Below are positions 19,023 through 28,441 of a stretch of DNA of 64,000 nucleotides, one piece after another. The stretch covers positions 1 through 64,000 of the forward strand of contig DASVLJ010000042.1 in assembly GCA_036384915.1 (NCBI GenBank), given 5' to 3'. Position 1 is the stretch's first letter; the number at the start of each line of letters is the position of its first letter. Below the pieces are notes generated by a model. That model was given only the letters and a program-made list of their open reading frames with translations, was not told the origin of the DNA and ran no database searches. The position numbers and the translations under genes are program-made. The stretch is from PKWO01 sp036384915. GTDB taxonomy: Bacteria; Pseudomonadota; Gammaproteobacteria; Burkholderiales; Burkholderiaceae_D.

Positions 19023-19294
19023 GATGGGGGATACGAACCCGGTTCAAATGGGTTCCACGTTGCGTTGATCGGTTTCTGTTGTGTCTCCCCCGTTATCTGA
19101 ACTGATCACATTTCTAAGCTAAGAGACATGTGAAAAATTTGATAACTTCGATACAAAGGGTAACATGGTTCGCTTGACTTGTACCTGTTAACTTTGACAG
19201 GTGTGGCACGGTTGGCACTGCGATCCATCGGGAAACATGCGCCGCTCGACGGCTCTGCTGTTTCGGCCGCCGGGCCGCGGCCTGTCTGCTTTAA

Positions 19295-20407
19295 CTACCG
19301 CGCAGCCCCGCCACGCAAGGCGCGTTTGCGGCAGGTAATGGCGCAGAGCAAGCCCAGGCCTACCAGGAGCATGCCCGTGGTGTCCGCCTCGGGCACGGGG
19401 CTGACTTCAAGCAGGAAGCCGTCCGTCGCGTGGGTTTTGTAGTTGTAGGCCTCGCCGACGATCCAGCCGTTGTTGTTGATGCCGGTAGCATCGGTCAGCG
19501 TCCAGCCGGCATTTTGTGCGGCCGGGCTCAATACGTGGTTGAGGTCGATCGCGGTCGTGCCGCGCCAGAGCGTGGCGATGTCGGTCCCGGCGGGGTTGGT
19601 GGAAAAGCCTACGGCCAGACCGGCATTGTTGATGGCATTGGCCTGGCTGGTTTTGCCGCCATAGCCCTCCAGGGTGATTACGTTGCCCTTGCTCCATTCA
19701 GCCGCGGTCGAGATGACCCCGCCGTTCCAATTGGATTTGCCCACCACCGTGCCGGCATCGTTGATGCCGTATGCGGTGCTTTGGCCGTTGCCCAGGCCCG
19801 GCAAGACGATGGGGCTGCCGTTTTTCCATTCGACGGCGACATAGTTGTCGGCGCTGACGCTGTAGGCATCACCTACCACCACGCCGGAATTGTTGATGCC
19901 GTTGGCGGCATTGCTGTAGCCGTTGGGGAAGTTCAGGATGGTGCCGGTCGCGGTACTGCCGGCGAATTCCATGGCGGGGTAGCCGCCGCTATCGCCGACG
20001 ATGACGCCCTTGTCGTTGATGCCGTAGGCGACAGTGAAGTAGTTGCCGGGAGCGTGCAGATAGTCGAAATTGCTTGTATAGCTCGAAGGGCTCCACACGA
20101 CGGCAAACGGGTTGCCGTGCTGGCTGCCGTTGCCGAGGATTTGCCCCTGGTTGTTGATGGCGACGGCATAGGTGGAGATATTGCTGGTCACCGGGCCTTG
20201 GTACAGGAGCGACATGACGCCGTTGTTCCACAGCGCGGCATTGGGACCGAAGCTCCCGACCACGGTGCCCGCATCATTGATGCCGAGGGCTTGCCCGCTG
20301 CCGAGGTCGACGAATTGATAGCTTTGCGCGTGGCTGGCACCCGCGGCGCAGATGCCTGTGGCAAATAAGATAGCGCTGCGTACTGCGTGAAGAAGAGTTG
20401 GTTTCAT
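19295..20407 (-). CDS. HAF-repeat PEP-CTERM protein (copy 2)
   Basis: A 370-aa paralogue of the next gene on the same strand, with signal peptide (GASHAQS), the same opening YQFVDLGSGQALGINDAGTV, about seven HAF repeats and a C-terminal PEP-CTERM signal (VPEADTTGMLLVGLGLLCAI, then CRKR). The pair arose by tandem duplication but the copies are clearly diverged. Each probably has its own promoter given the 272-base gap. No exosortase gene is in the window. Confidence 0.85.
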   Translation of the reverse strand: MKPTLLHAVRSAILFATGICAAGASHAQSYQFVDLGSGQALGINDAGTVVGSFGPNAALWNNGVMSLLYQGPVTSNISTYAVAINNQGQILGNGSQHGNPFAVVWSPSSYTSNFDYLHAPGNYFTVAYGINDKGVIVGDSGGYPAMEFAGSTATGTILNFPNGYSNAANGINNSGVVVGDAYSVSADNYVAVEWKNGSPIVLPGLGNGQSTAYGINDAGTVVGKSNWNGGVISTAAEWSKGNVITLEGYGGKTSQANAINNAGLAVGFSTNPAGTDIATLWRGTTAIDLNHVLSPAAQNAGWTLTDATGINNNGWIVGEAYNYKTHATDGFLLEVSPVPEADTTGMLLVGLGLLCAITCRKRALRGGAAR

Positions 20408-20998
20408 GATGGATGACAGGTTTCCGATTGGTTGGTCTATTGGCAGACTTTCTTGTTCTCCCCTGGCTGAAGCACCTGCACCGAAGTGAGCATTTCGACA
20501 ACTTTTCGGTGTCTCATTATTGGTTTAGAAATCGCGCCTGTCAATCGGGATTTCTAGTTGAGATTCGTTAATAAATCTAAGAAATTTTCCGAACGTTCGA
20601 GGACGCGGAAAGACCTGTCCCTTCGTCTCGCCAGCCTCGTCTGCTCGCGTGCGAGAGGAGTTATGTCCCTTGCCTGAGGTTGCCGTCGGGCAGTGCCCTA
20701 TCCGATTCCTTGGTCCGGCTCCGGCAAGGCCACTCGATTAGAGGAAAAGCTCTACTCCGCCACGACAGCCTGATCGGCCGCAGCCAAGTCGCGTGAGGCC
20801 TGCGCCAGATGTGGGAATTTTCATTGGGAAACAATTGCGCAATCAACCAAGTGTTGCGCAGGTGCTGCACTTGCCCATTTGCCAAAAAGCACGCCAGTTC
20901 GATAAACTAACAATCCGATTGCACCACATCGATTGCACCACATCGGCCATGGGGTTTTGCCCTGTGTAATTAACATCAACAATATTCAGGAGACGCAC
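20408..20998. other. 591-base intergenic region between divergent genes
   Basis: I see no convincing gene. A 74-codon open frame on the minus strand (20661-20885) has no ribosome site and no recognisable product. The region must hold the promoters of the PEP-CTERM gene (minus) and of the lipase-OmpW operon (plus). Near its right end is a two-unit tandem repeat of CGATTGCACCACAT (20916-20943), followed by a ribosome site AGGAGA before ATG 20999. Confidence 0.5.
20916..20943 (+). repeat. Tandem 14-bp direct repeat upstream of the lipase-like gene
   Basis: The 14-mer CGATTGCACCACAT occurs twice head to tail, about 55 bases before the start codon of the lipase-like gene. It could be a regulator site or simple slippage; nothing distinguishes these. 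Confidence 0.6.
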
Positions 20999-22771
20999 AT
21001 GCGCATTACCCATGCACACGCTCCCGTTGCGCTTGCCGCGCTCACCGCCGCTGTTCTGTCAGCTTGCGGTGGCGGCGGCAGCTCCGGCGGCACAGTCAAC
21101 ACCAGCACCACGCCCGGCACCTTGATCAATTCGCCGGCGATCCGCGTCGCGTCCTTGAACCAGGCCGACCTGACCGCGCAACTGGGTTCTTCGGCCCAGG
21201 GCCAACAATTGCTGGCGCTGGCCGGCGCGCCGACTTGCGGCGTCGATTTCCACTATTTCCAATACCAGACCGTGGGCGGCAAGAACGAGCAGACCACGGC
21301 TTCGGGCGCGATCATGGCGCCGACCGGCGGCGCGGGCTGCTCCGGTGCGCGGCCCATCCTGGTCTACACGCACGGCACGGCGACTGCCAAGTCCTATAAC
21401 ATCGCCGACATCGCCGACCAGACCAATCCGGCCTGGCAGGAATCGGCCATCATCGCGGCCTTCTATGCGGCGCACGGCTATATCGTGGTGGCGTCGAACT
21501 ATGCCGGCTATGATTCCTCGACCCTGCCCTACCACCCCTACCTGAACGCCTCGCAGCAATCGCAGGACGTGATCAATGCGCTGACGGCGGCACGGTCCGC
21601 GCTGTCCGGCCTTCCTGCCGGCGTGTCGGATAACGGCAAGCTGTTCATCACCGGCTATTCGCAAGGCGGCCACGTGGCCATGGCGACGCAACGCGCGATG
21701 GAAGCGGCCGGCATGACCGTGACGGCGGCGGCGCCGATGTCCGGCCCCTACGCCATGACGGCGTTCGGCGATGCGGCGATCGCCTACAGCAGCCCGGGCC
21801 TGGGCGGCACGATCTACTATCCGATGATCGTCAACAGCTATCAGAATTCCTACGGCAATGTCTACACCAACCTGACCGACATCTACAGCTCCACTTATGC
21901 CACCGGCATCGACAAGCTGATCCCCGGCCAGTACAACTTCGACGAGCTCTTCAGCGCCGGCAAGCTGCCTGAGTTTGCCATTTTCAACAGCAGCACCCCG
22001 GGCACCAATGGCCAGCCGAGCAGCGGCATCCCCGCGCTGGACGCAGCCTTGGCGGCGCCCAACCCGGCCACCAATCCGATCGGGGCGCTGGGCTTCGGCA
22101 ATCCCTATCTGTTCAACAACAGCCTGCGTATTTCCTATGCGCTGGACGCGGTTGCCAATCCGGACGGCTTGATCCCCTCGGTGACCAATCTGATGCCGCC
22201 GACCAACCCGGGTTCGCCGCTGCGCCAGGACTTGAAGAAGAACGACTTGCGCGGCTGGTCGCCCAAGGCACCGATGCTGATGTGCGGCGGCATGAACGAT
22301 CCTGAAGTGTTCTATCAGATCAACACGCTGACGATGAAGGCGCTGTGGGCGCAGCAAGTGGCGGGCGGCCTGGTGACGGTGGTCGACGTGGACCCGACCA
22401 CCAACGGCAACACGGCCAATGCCGGCAAGGTAACGACCATCATCGGCACCATCGCCGCGGGCGTGATGGCGCAGGAACCGACGGCATCGGCAACCAAGAT
22501 CGCAGCCGACGTGCAGACGGCCGTGGCTTCCTATCCGGCCTTCGCGGCCTACTTCTCCGCACCGGGCGTGCCGAATTCGCCGCAGGGCGTATCGGTGCTG
22601 GCCTATGCAAGCGTGGCTTCGCAGGCGGTGACCTACTTCCTGGCCCAGGGCGTGACCTCGCCGACGGCGATGGCCACCGATGTGGGCGAGGCCTTGATCC
22701 AGAACTACCATTTCCCGCTCACGCAGAGCGCTTGCGAAGTTGCCGCACAAGGCTTCTTTGCTCACTTCTAA
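20999..22771 (+). CDS. Secreted lipase-like alpha/beta hydrolase lipoprotein
   Basis: A 590-aa lipoprotein: signal sequence with lipobox LSAC (Cys about 22) followed by a glycine/serine linker. The alpha/beta hydrolase core has an oxyanion-type segment PILVYTHGTA (about 117-126) and the nucleophile elbow GYSQGGHVA (about 219-227). The C-terminal part carries a plausible acid residue within LMCGGMNDPEVFY. Similar to bacterial secretory lipases and PHB-depolymerase-like esterases. The start ATG 20999 has AGGAGA upstream. OmpW follows after 13 bases, so they are co-transcribed, suggesting joint handling of a hydrophobic substrate. Confidence 0.8.
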   Translation: MRITHAHAPVALAALTAAVLSACGGGGSSGGTVNTSTTPGTLINSPAIRVASLNQADLTAQLGSSAQGQQLLALAGAPTCGVDFHYFQYQTVGGKNEQTTASGAIMAPTGGAGCSGARPILVYTHGTATAKSYNIADIADQTNPAWQESAIIAAFYAAHGYIVVASNYAGYDSSTLPYHPYLNASQQSQDVINALTAARSALSGLPAGVSDNGKLFITGYSQGGHVAMATQRAMEAAGMTVTAAAPMSGPYAMTAFGDAAIAYSSPGLGGTIYYPMIVNSYQNSYGNVYTNLTDIYSSTYATGIDKLIPGQYNFDELFSAGKLPEFAIFNSSTPGTNGQPSSGIPALDAALAAPNPATNPIGALGFGNPYLFNNSLRISYALDAVANPDGLIPSVTNLMPPTNPGSPLRQDLKKNDLRGWSPKAPMLMCGGMNDPEVFYQINTLTMKALWAQQVAGGLVTVVDVDPTTNGNTANAGKVTTIIGTIAAGVMAQEPTASATKIAADVQTAVASYPAFAAYFSAPGVPNSPQGVSVLAYASVASQAVTYFLAQGVTSPTAMATDVGEALIQNYHFPLTQSACEVAAQGFFAHF

Positions 22772-22784
22772 CCGGGAGCCAGAC

Positions 22785-23495
22785 ATGATTTCGCGTAATT
22801 TCAAGAAGTGCCTTCTCCCGCTGGCCATCGGTGCCGCTTGCGCCGGCTTTGCCGGCGTGGCCCAGGCCGACGACAACGTGCCCGCCAACTCGGTGTTTCT
22901 CGGTGCCTATTATGTGCACTTCGATGCCAGCGCCGCCGATGTCAGCGGCCCGTTCACGCCGGCCGGGATCAACCTGGAAGTGCACAATGTGACGACGCCT
23001 TATTTCGCCTACGTGCGCCATCTGGACAGCCACTGGGGCATCGAGGTGGCCGGCGGCGTGCCGCCGACCACCAAGACCTACGGCAAGGGCCCGGCTACGG
23101 TGGGCTCGGTGCCGTTCAACGGCCAGGAAGTGGCGACGGCGAAGTGGTTCTCGCCTTCGGTGCTGGCTGAATATACGTTCTGCGACCCGAGCAACGCGTT
23201 CCGCCCCTATGTCGGCGTGGGCTTCAATTACACGAAGTTCTACGACCGCAATTCGACGGCGGCCGGCAATGCGGCCAACGGCGGCCCGACGTCGATCAGC
23301 CTGTCGAACTCGATGGGCCCGGCGGCGACCGTGGGCATCGAATACAAGTTCAACCGCGATTGGGCGATCCATGCTTCGTATTCGGCCGCTTCGGTGGACA
23401 GCCACTACGTGTCGAACACCTCGGGCATCCAGCGCAGCACGACGATCCACTTCGATCCGCAGACCCTGGTTCTGGCGGTGGGTTATTCGTTCTAA
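22785..23495 (+). CDS. ompW: OmpW-family outer-membrane protein
   Basis: A 236-aa protein with signal peptide ending near AQA (about residue 26), followed by an eight-stranded barrel of the OmpW family: LGAYYVHFDASAAD, PTTKTYGKG, VLAEYTF, FRPYVGVGFNYTKF, and the terminal strand FDPQTLVLAVGYSF ending in Phe as outer-membrane barrels do. OmpW proteins let small hydrophobic molecules cross the outer membrane. The start ATG 22785 has GGGAG 7 bases before it. A terminator follows. Confidence 0.9.
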   Translation: MISRNFKKCLLPLAIGAACAGFAGVAQADDNVPANSVFLGAYYVHFDASAADVSGPFTPAGINLEVHNVTTPYFAYVRHLDSHWGIEVAGGVPPTTKTYGKGPATVGSVPFNGQEVATAKWFSPSVLAEYTFCDPSNAFRPYVGVGFNYTKFYDRNSTAAGNAANGGPTSISLSNSMGPAATVGIEYKFNRDWAIHASYSAASVDSHYVSNTSGIQRSTTIHFDPQTLVLAVGYSF

Positions 23496-23515
23496 GCCTG
23501 GAGCGCTTCACTCTG

Positions 23516-23546
23516 CCCCGCCCGCTGTCAAGCCGGCGGGGTTTTT
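23516..23546 (+). terminator. Rho-independent terminator after ompW
   Basis: CCCCGCC (23516-23522) pairs with GGCGGGG (23535-23541), followed by five T on the plus strand. It ends the lipase-ompW transcript. Confidence 0.8.
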
Positions 23547-23555
23547 CTTGACTGC

Positions 23556-25211
23556 TCAGACGGTGCTTGCCTGCTGCAGGCGCCGCACGCCGGCGACGAA
23601 GCGCGACAAGGTGTCCGATACCGCGCCGCGCGGGATCACGGCGTCGATCAATTGGAATTTGCCGCGCGTGGCGTGGGCCTGTTCCAGCGCAAACGCCAGT
23701 TCGGCGCGCGTGGTGGCGCGGTAGCCCTGCCCGCCGAGCGCGGCCGCCATGTCGGCGAAATGCCAGTCGCTCAGGTTGTTGAACGAGGATTCGGGCTGGA
23801 AGGCGCGCAGCATTTCCCAGCTTTGATTGTTGAACACGATGACGATCGGGTCCCAGCCGTAGCGCTGGCAATTGCCCAACTCCCAGCCCGTCATCTGGAA
23901 CGCGCCGTCACCGACCAGGATCAAGGGACGGGCGCCGCCGCCGGCCTGTAAGCCCAGGCCGGCCGGTATGCCGTAGCCCATGGTGGCGTAGTAGCCCGGG
24001 GCCACCAGCGCGGTATTTTCGATGTCGAACGCGGTGAACAGGCAATCGCCGATGTCGCTGGCGATGGGCATACGGCCTTGCAGCGCCATCAGATCGTTAA
24101 CCGCCTTGGCGATATCCTGCGGCGCGATGGGGCCGTCGTCCGCCGCCAGGCCGCGCGGATAGACGGCGGGAACGCGCTTGCCGTCGCGCCCGTGCAGGGT
24201 GGGAGCGCGTTCGAGCAGGCCGTCGACCAGGGCTTCGAGCGGGATGCCGGCATAGGTGTGGTAGCCCATGCTCACGCAACCGTCGCACGCCGACACGCAT
24301 TTGCGCACGTCGATCTTCTGGCGCGAGACGCCGAAGTTGGTGTCGGAGATGATCACTCCCAGGAGCAGCAAGGCGTCGGAGGATTCCACCAGATGGGTGA
24401 CATGCGGGTCTCCCGCCAGGCCGAGATAAGTGCCCAGGAGCGGCGCATCGCTTTCGGCCAGCAGCCCGCGGCCCATGAAGCTGGTGACCACGGGTATGCC
24501 CAGGCGCCGCGCCAGCCGCGCCACCTTCTCTTCCAGCCCGAAACGCTTGACTTCGACTCCGGCCATCAGCACCGGCGAGGCGGCATTCTTCAGACGCTCC
24601 AGCAATTCGTCGACACAGGCTTCGATGGCGGAGGTATCGGGCTCAATCGGTGCGGCGGGGACGACGGCAGCGCAAGGCTGCTGCACCATGTCGCGCGGCA
24701 GTTCGATATAGACCGGGCGCGAATGCGTGATACAGCTTTGCAATACGCGGGCGATCGCTTCCGGTGCGCGGGCGATGTCATCGAGCACGGCCTGGTCGCA
24801 GGTGATTTCGCGGAAAATCGAAAGTTGCGAATCGACGGTCTTGGTTTGATGGTGCAGCAAGAGGCCGCTGCGCCATTCGCCCACGCCGGGCGCGCCGGAA
24901 ATGACGACCAGCGGCACTTTTTCGGCATACGACGAGGCGACCGCATTGACCATGTTCAGCGCGCCGGCGCCATAAGTGACCGCCGCGACGCCAAGGCCGG
25001 AATGCAGGCGGGCCGACGCGTCGGCGGCGAAGCCCACGGCCGGTTCATGGCTCAGGGTATATAGCGGCAGGATCTTCGAATCCTCGATCTGCTTGAAAAA
25101 TGCCAGGGCGAAATCGCCGGGAATGCCGAACACTTCGCGCGCGCCGTGTTGCTTGAGCGCGGTGAGCAGGACTTGTGCGAGATTTTGAGCTTGGGGGGAA
25201 GACGTGGGCAT
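23556..25211 (-). CDS. Indolepyruvate/phenylpyruvate decarboxylase
   Basis: A 551-aa thiamine-diphosphate enzyme of the 2-keto acid decarboxylase group. The N-terminal Pyr domain has EVFGIPGDFALAFFKQIE and the catalytic glutamate in LSHEPAVGFAADA (about Glu52). The C-terminal PP domain has the ThDP motif GDGAFQMTGWELGN (about 432-445) to NN. Such enzymes convert indole-3-pyruvate to indole-3-acetaldehyde in auxin synthesis, or phenylpyruvate in the Ehrlich pathway. The GYHTYAGIPLEALVDGL segment fits the Azospirillum-type phenylpyruvate/indolepyruvate enzymes. It stands alone; substrate preference cannot be read from sequence. Confidence 0.85.
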   Translation of the reverse strand: MPTSSPQAQNLAQVLLTALKQHGAREVFGIPGDFALAFFKQIEDSKILPLYTLSHEPAVGFAADASARLHSGLGVAAVTYGAGALNMVNAVASSYAEKVPLVVISGAPGVGEWRSGLLLHHQTKTVDSQLSIFREITCDQAVLDDIARAPEAIARVLQSCITHSRPVYIELPRDMVQQPCAAVVPAAPIEPDTSAIEACVDELLERLKNAASPVLMAGVEVKRFGLEEKVARLARRLGIPVVTSFMGRGLLAESDAPLLGTYLGLAGDPHVTHLVESSDALLLLGVIISDTNFGVSRQKIDVRKCVSACDGCVSMGYHTYAGIPLEALVDGLLERAPTLHGRDGKRVPAVYPRGLAADDGPIAPQDIAKAVNDLMALQGRMPIASDIGDCLFTAFDIENTALVAPGYYATMGYGIPAGLGLQAGGGARPLILVGDGAFQMTGWELGNCQRYGWDPIVIVFNNQSWEMLRAFQPESSFNNLSDWHFADMAAALGGQGYRATTRAELAFALEQAHATRGKFQLIDAVIPRGAVSDTLSRFVAGVRRLQQASTV

Positions 25212-25382
25212 GACGCAATCGCAATCGATAAGGGTGTGGCCGCGACGGGAAAACGCTCCCCATCCGCCCTCGTGAGGCGGGTGCGGCTGAATAAGCGGAC
25301 TCTAGCAAGGACGCGGACGGGCGTCCTTGATGTGGGTCAAGCTGAAGCGATGAGGCGGGATGGAACCGAAGGGGAGAGCTGA

Positions 25383-25667
25383 TTAAGTATCAGAACCGGA
25401 ATCAGGCGCCTTGAACAGATCCTCCAGCTTCTGGCGCTGGCTGGCATCGCGCAAGACCTTGCTCTTGCGCCCGCTGAACTCTTCCTCGATGTTGTCGCGG
25501 TAAAAGCTCCAGGCCACGCCCGAGGTGGAAAAACGGCGCCACAGCTCGCCGTTGACGCCGGAATAGTCGATTGCCGTGCCGTCCTCGAATTCCACGCGCA
25601 ACAGGCGTTCGCCGACGTCGTAGCCGATGGCACGCAGCTTGCCGGCGTTGATCTTTTTCATTTCCAT
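25383..25667 (-). CDS. KTSC-domain protein
   Basis: A 94-aa protein with a KTSC-like core (residues about 8-65: LRAIGYDVGERLLRVEFEDG, YSGVNGELWRRF, AWSFYRDNIEEEF), a small beta-rich domain seen next to lysyl-tRNA synthetase-like proteins and in toxin-linked settings. The C-terminal 30 residues are charged. No operon partner: it is about 65 bases from the Clp-like remnant on the same strand. Confidence 0.75.
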   Translation of the reverse strand: MEMKKINAGKLRAIGYDVGERLLRVEFEDGTAIDYSGVNGELWRRFSTSGVAWSFYRDNIEEEFSGRKSKVLRDASQRQKLEDLFKAPDSGSDT

Positions 25668-25733
25668 GCTGCCCCCGTACTGGCTGAAGAGCTCAAGTAT
25701 GCCAGAAGCCGCCCCCTTCCCACAGCGGCCCTT

Positions 25734-26792
25734 CTAACGAACGGTGAGCACCACTTCGCCGTCGAAGTCGCAGACGACGCATGCGTTTGCCATATCCTCG
25801 TCGATCAGGAGGCGGGACAACGCGCCGACCACGTGGCGCTCCACCGCGCGCTGCAGCGGCCGCGCACCGTGTTTGGGACTGAAGCCGATGGCGGTGATGT
25901 GGTCGCGGCCGACCTCGAACAGTTCGCTCAGGTGGCCGACATAGAGCACCGCTTCCTCGTCATACAGTTCATTGCACAGCACGGCCAAGTTTTGCTGCCA
26001 GCCGCCGTCCTTGGTCAAGGCTTGCAGCAGGCGGACGGAGCTGGTTTCCCAGATCGGGCCCATACCGCGCTTGCGGCGCTCGCGCGCATAGGCGTGCACC
26101 AAGCTGGTCTTGCCGCTGCTTTCCGGGCCCGTCACGAGTACGCTGCGCGAAAACTTGCCTTCGATGCGGCGCACCAGTTCCTGCAAGGGTGCATCAAGGC
26201 CGGCCGCTTCCGGCCCGTTGGCCATCGGAATGGCAACGTCGGGCAGCAGGCGCTTGGCTTGGCGCTTGACCTGCTCGTCCGGCCCAAGCACGTCGAGCTC
26301 GATCGAGAAATGGCGCAGCCGCACTTCCTGGTACCACTGGCAGGCAATCAGCTTGCGCAAGTCGGAAAAACGGGCGCTACGCATGTGCTCCAGCCGCACG
26401 TGCTCGCGCACGTCTTCCTGCACTGCTTCCGGGGTTGCCGAGACCACCTCGATACCGAGCGCCGGCACGAAGCTGTGGCAGCGTCCGTCGCCCAGGCTGG
26501 CGGTGAAGACGTGAAAACGTTCTGCCAGCGGCGAGGCATCGCGGCCGGCCGGTGCGGGCACTTCCACGGTGGATTCGCTGAATTCGTGCGGCACGGCCAT
26601 GCGCACGGCATCGAGCAGCAGGCCGAGATTGAGCACCTCTTTCTGCAGCGCGGCGCGCAAGTGGCCCAGCATGTCGTTGCCCCGGTTGGCGAACCAGGTC
26701 GATTCCGGAAAGGCCAGAGGAAAAACGATGTGCTGTTCGTCGAACGTCGTCAATTCGGCGACGAAGATGGTTTTAGAAATTCGTGCGCTCAT
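25734..26792 (-). pseudogene. Clp-like AAA+ ATPase with a large internal in-frame deletion
   Basis: The 352-codon frame joins an N-terminal region and first AAA+ segment (Walker A GPESSGKTS at about 231-239, through LYVGHLSELFEVG) directly to what looks like the C-terminal small domain of a second AAA+ module (GFSPKHGARPLQRAVERHVV), with nothing between. Clp-type proteins need several hundred residues here: the rest of D1, a middle region and the D2 core. The frame is kept across the join, so a short protein could still be made, but no complete ATPase site remains: Walker B, sensor and arginine finger are missing. Start ATG 26792 (MSARISKTIFVAEL). Confidence 0.6.
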
Positions 26793-26983
26793 GGATTGCG
26801 GCAAGTATAGCGGGATCGTGTAAGAAACCACTTCATCCGATGCGGATCTTGGGCGCAAATGCAACAACCCGGCTGGACGTCGGAACGCAAGAACGGGAAT
26901 TTCGGCTGACGGCCGCGGTCAAACGACAGACGGTGAAGTTCGGCATTTACCCGCGGTTGACCCGCAAGAATAAAGGGCAAGCC

Positions 26984-27565
26984 ATGAATCGTAGTGTTGC
27001 TGTCTATCTGCTCATCGGCCTTAATATCGTCGGCTATCTTCTGGAGCAGTCGGGAGGCGAGGCGTTTATCGCACAGTTTGCCTTGATGCCGCCTAATCAG
27101 GGCTTCGAGCCCTGGCAACTCGTGACGTATGCCTTCCTGCATGGCGGCGAGGCGCACATTTTCTTCAACATGTTCGGCTTGTGGATGTTCGGCCGCGATC
27201 TGGAATTCGTATTCGGTGCCAAGCGTTTCCTGGCCATTTATTTCGCCAGCGTGGTGGCCGCCGGCTGTACGCAAATCCTGGTTACGACGTTGATGAACAA
27301 TCCGGAGCCGACCATCGGCGCGTCGGGCGGCGTGTTCGGCGTCCTGTTGACGTTCGCGGTGTTGTTCCCCAGGCGCATCATTGTGCTCCTGCTCCCGCCG
27401 ATTCCCATGCCGGCCTGGCTGTTCGTGACCTTGTACGGCTTGCTTGAGTTGTTCATGGGCGTGTCGGGCGCGCAGGCGAACGTGGCGCATTTCGCCCACC
27501 TGGGCGGCATGCTGGGAGCCGCGCTGATGCTGGCCGTGTTGCGCGTGCAGCGGCACATGGAATAG
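26984..27565 (+). CDS. Rhomboid-family intramembrane serine protease
   Basis: A 193-aa membrane protein with about six hydrophobic segments. The rhomboid hallmarks are present: HGGEAHIFFNMFGLWMFG in the first part, the catalytic serine in TIGASGGVFG (Ser about 113) and the partner histidine in VAHFAHLGGMLGAA (about 168-172). It cleaves membrane proteins within the bilayer. The short form without extra domains is usual for proteobacteria. ATG 26984 has AAAGGG upstream. It is monocistronic. Confidence 0.9.
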   Translation: MNRSVAVYLLIGLNIVGYLLEQSGGEAFIAQFALMPPNQGFEPWQLVTYAFLHGGEAHIFFNMFGLWMFGRDLEFVFGAKRFLAIYFASVVAAGCTQILVTTLMNNPEPTIGASGGVFGVLLTFAVLFPRRIIVLLLPPIPMPAWLFVTLYGLLELFMGVSGAQANVAHFAHLGGMLGAALMLAVLRVQRHME

Positions 27566-27588
27566 GGGATGGCCGGCGGCGGGCTGCT

Positions 27589-28251
27589 TTACTTCGGCAG
27601 TTGCGCCAGCAGCTTGTTGGCCGCCTCCTGCACCGCCTGCTTGAATGGGATGGCGTGCTCCGAAATCGATTCGCGCGACACGTTCATCTCTTCCGTACCT
27701 TCCCAGGCGATGGCGCCGTTTTGGCCATCCCAGATTTGCAGAAATACGCGTACGTCGGCCGATTTGGTTTCCATCACGCGCAAGCCGAAGAGGCCGAACC
27801 TGTCCTTGGATTCCTGGCGGAAGCTCTCGAGCTTCAATTGCGCAAGATAGCGCGAGCCGGTGATCTGCGACAGCTGCTTGAGCGCGCCCTTTTCGAATAT
27901 GCCGGTTTCGCGGTAGTTTTGCAGCATGCGCTGGTAGCGCTCGGAAAAGCCCGCGCCGTTGATGGATGACAGCGCCTGCGGCAGGCTTTCAATGCGCTGC
28001 CCTGGACGCAAATCGTGCAGGACATCGTAGAACACCAGGGCCAGCGCCTGTTTGTCTTCCTCGGCGCCGGTGTTGGTGGACGGCGTAATGAAAGCGACAC
28101 TGTTGTCGCGGAAATCCTTGCCCGAGAGGCTGAGATTTTGCACCTTGTCGTCGGAATGGAGCTGGGTACTGGAGCAGCCGGCCAGAATGAAAATAACCAT
28201 CGTGCCTGCGGACAGGGCGGCTGCCAGTCTGGATGTAGGCCAAGCGTTCAT
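27589..28251 (-). CDS. Lipoprotein of unknown function
   Basis: A 220-aa protein with signal peptide and lipobox LAGC (Cys26). The body has a mixed alpha/beta pattern with ALALVFYDVLHDLRPGQRIE, then a TGSRYLAQLKLESFRQ strand and FLQIWDGQNGAIAWEGTEEM. This is reminiscent of periplasmic lipoproteins that resemble the TolB N-terminal or CsgG-like fold, in which the protein assembles at the outer membrane. No partner gene is next to it. Confidence 0.7.
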   Translation of the reverse strand: MNAWPTSRLAAALSAGTMVIFILAGCSSTQLHSDDKVQNLSLSGKDFRDNSVAFITPSTNTGAEEDKQALALVFYDVLHDLRPGQRIESLPQALSSINGAGFSERYQRMLQNYRETGIFEKGALKQLSQITGSRYLAQLKLESFRQESKDRFGLFGLRVMETKSADVRVFLQIWDGQNGAIAWEGTEEMNVSRESISEHAIPFKQAVQEAANKLLAQLPK

Positions 28252-28441
28252 TTTTGTTCTCGATCAGCGAGTCCCTTATTTACATGATAGCGTATATGGA
28301 GTGTAGTGCCAGTTTTTGCGCCGCGCCCTGACAAGGATCAATAATAAGGAAGAAAAGTTCCATGAAAGCCGTGATGCGAGTGGGCTTGTTTCTCCGGTGG
28401 ATGCCGAAATTTCATCTTGCCCTGCGCGAGACGCCCTTGCG

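Noticed and set aside
20661..20885. A 74-codon frame in the 20.4-21.0 kb intergenic region
   Set aside because: No ribosome site, no motif, and no conserved start.
21059..22888. A 609-codon minus-strand frame opposite the lipase-like gene
   Set aside because: Arg/His/Gly-rich shadow; the plus strand has a signal peptide, lipobox and serine hydrolase elbow.
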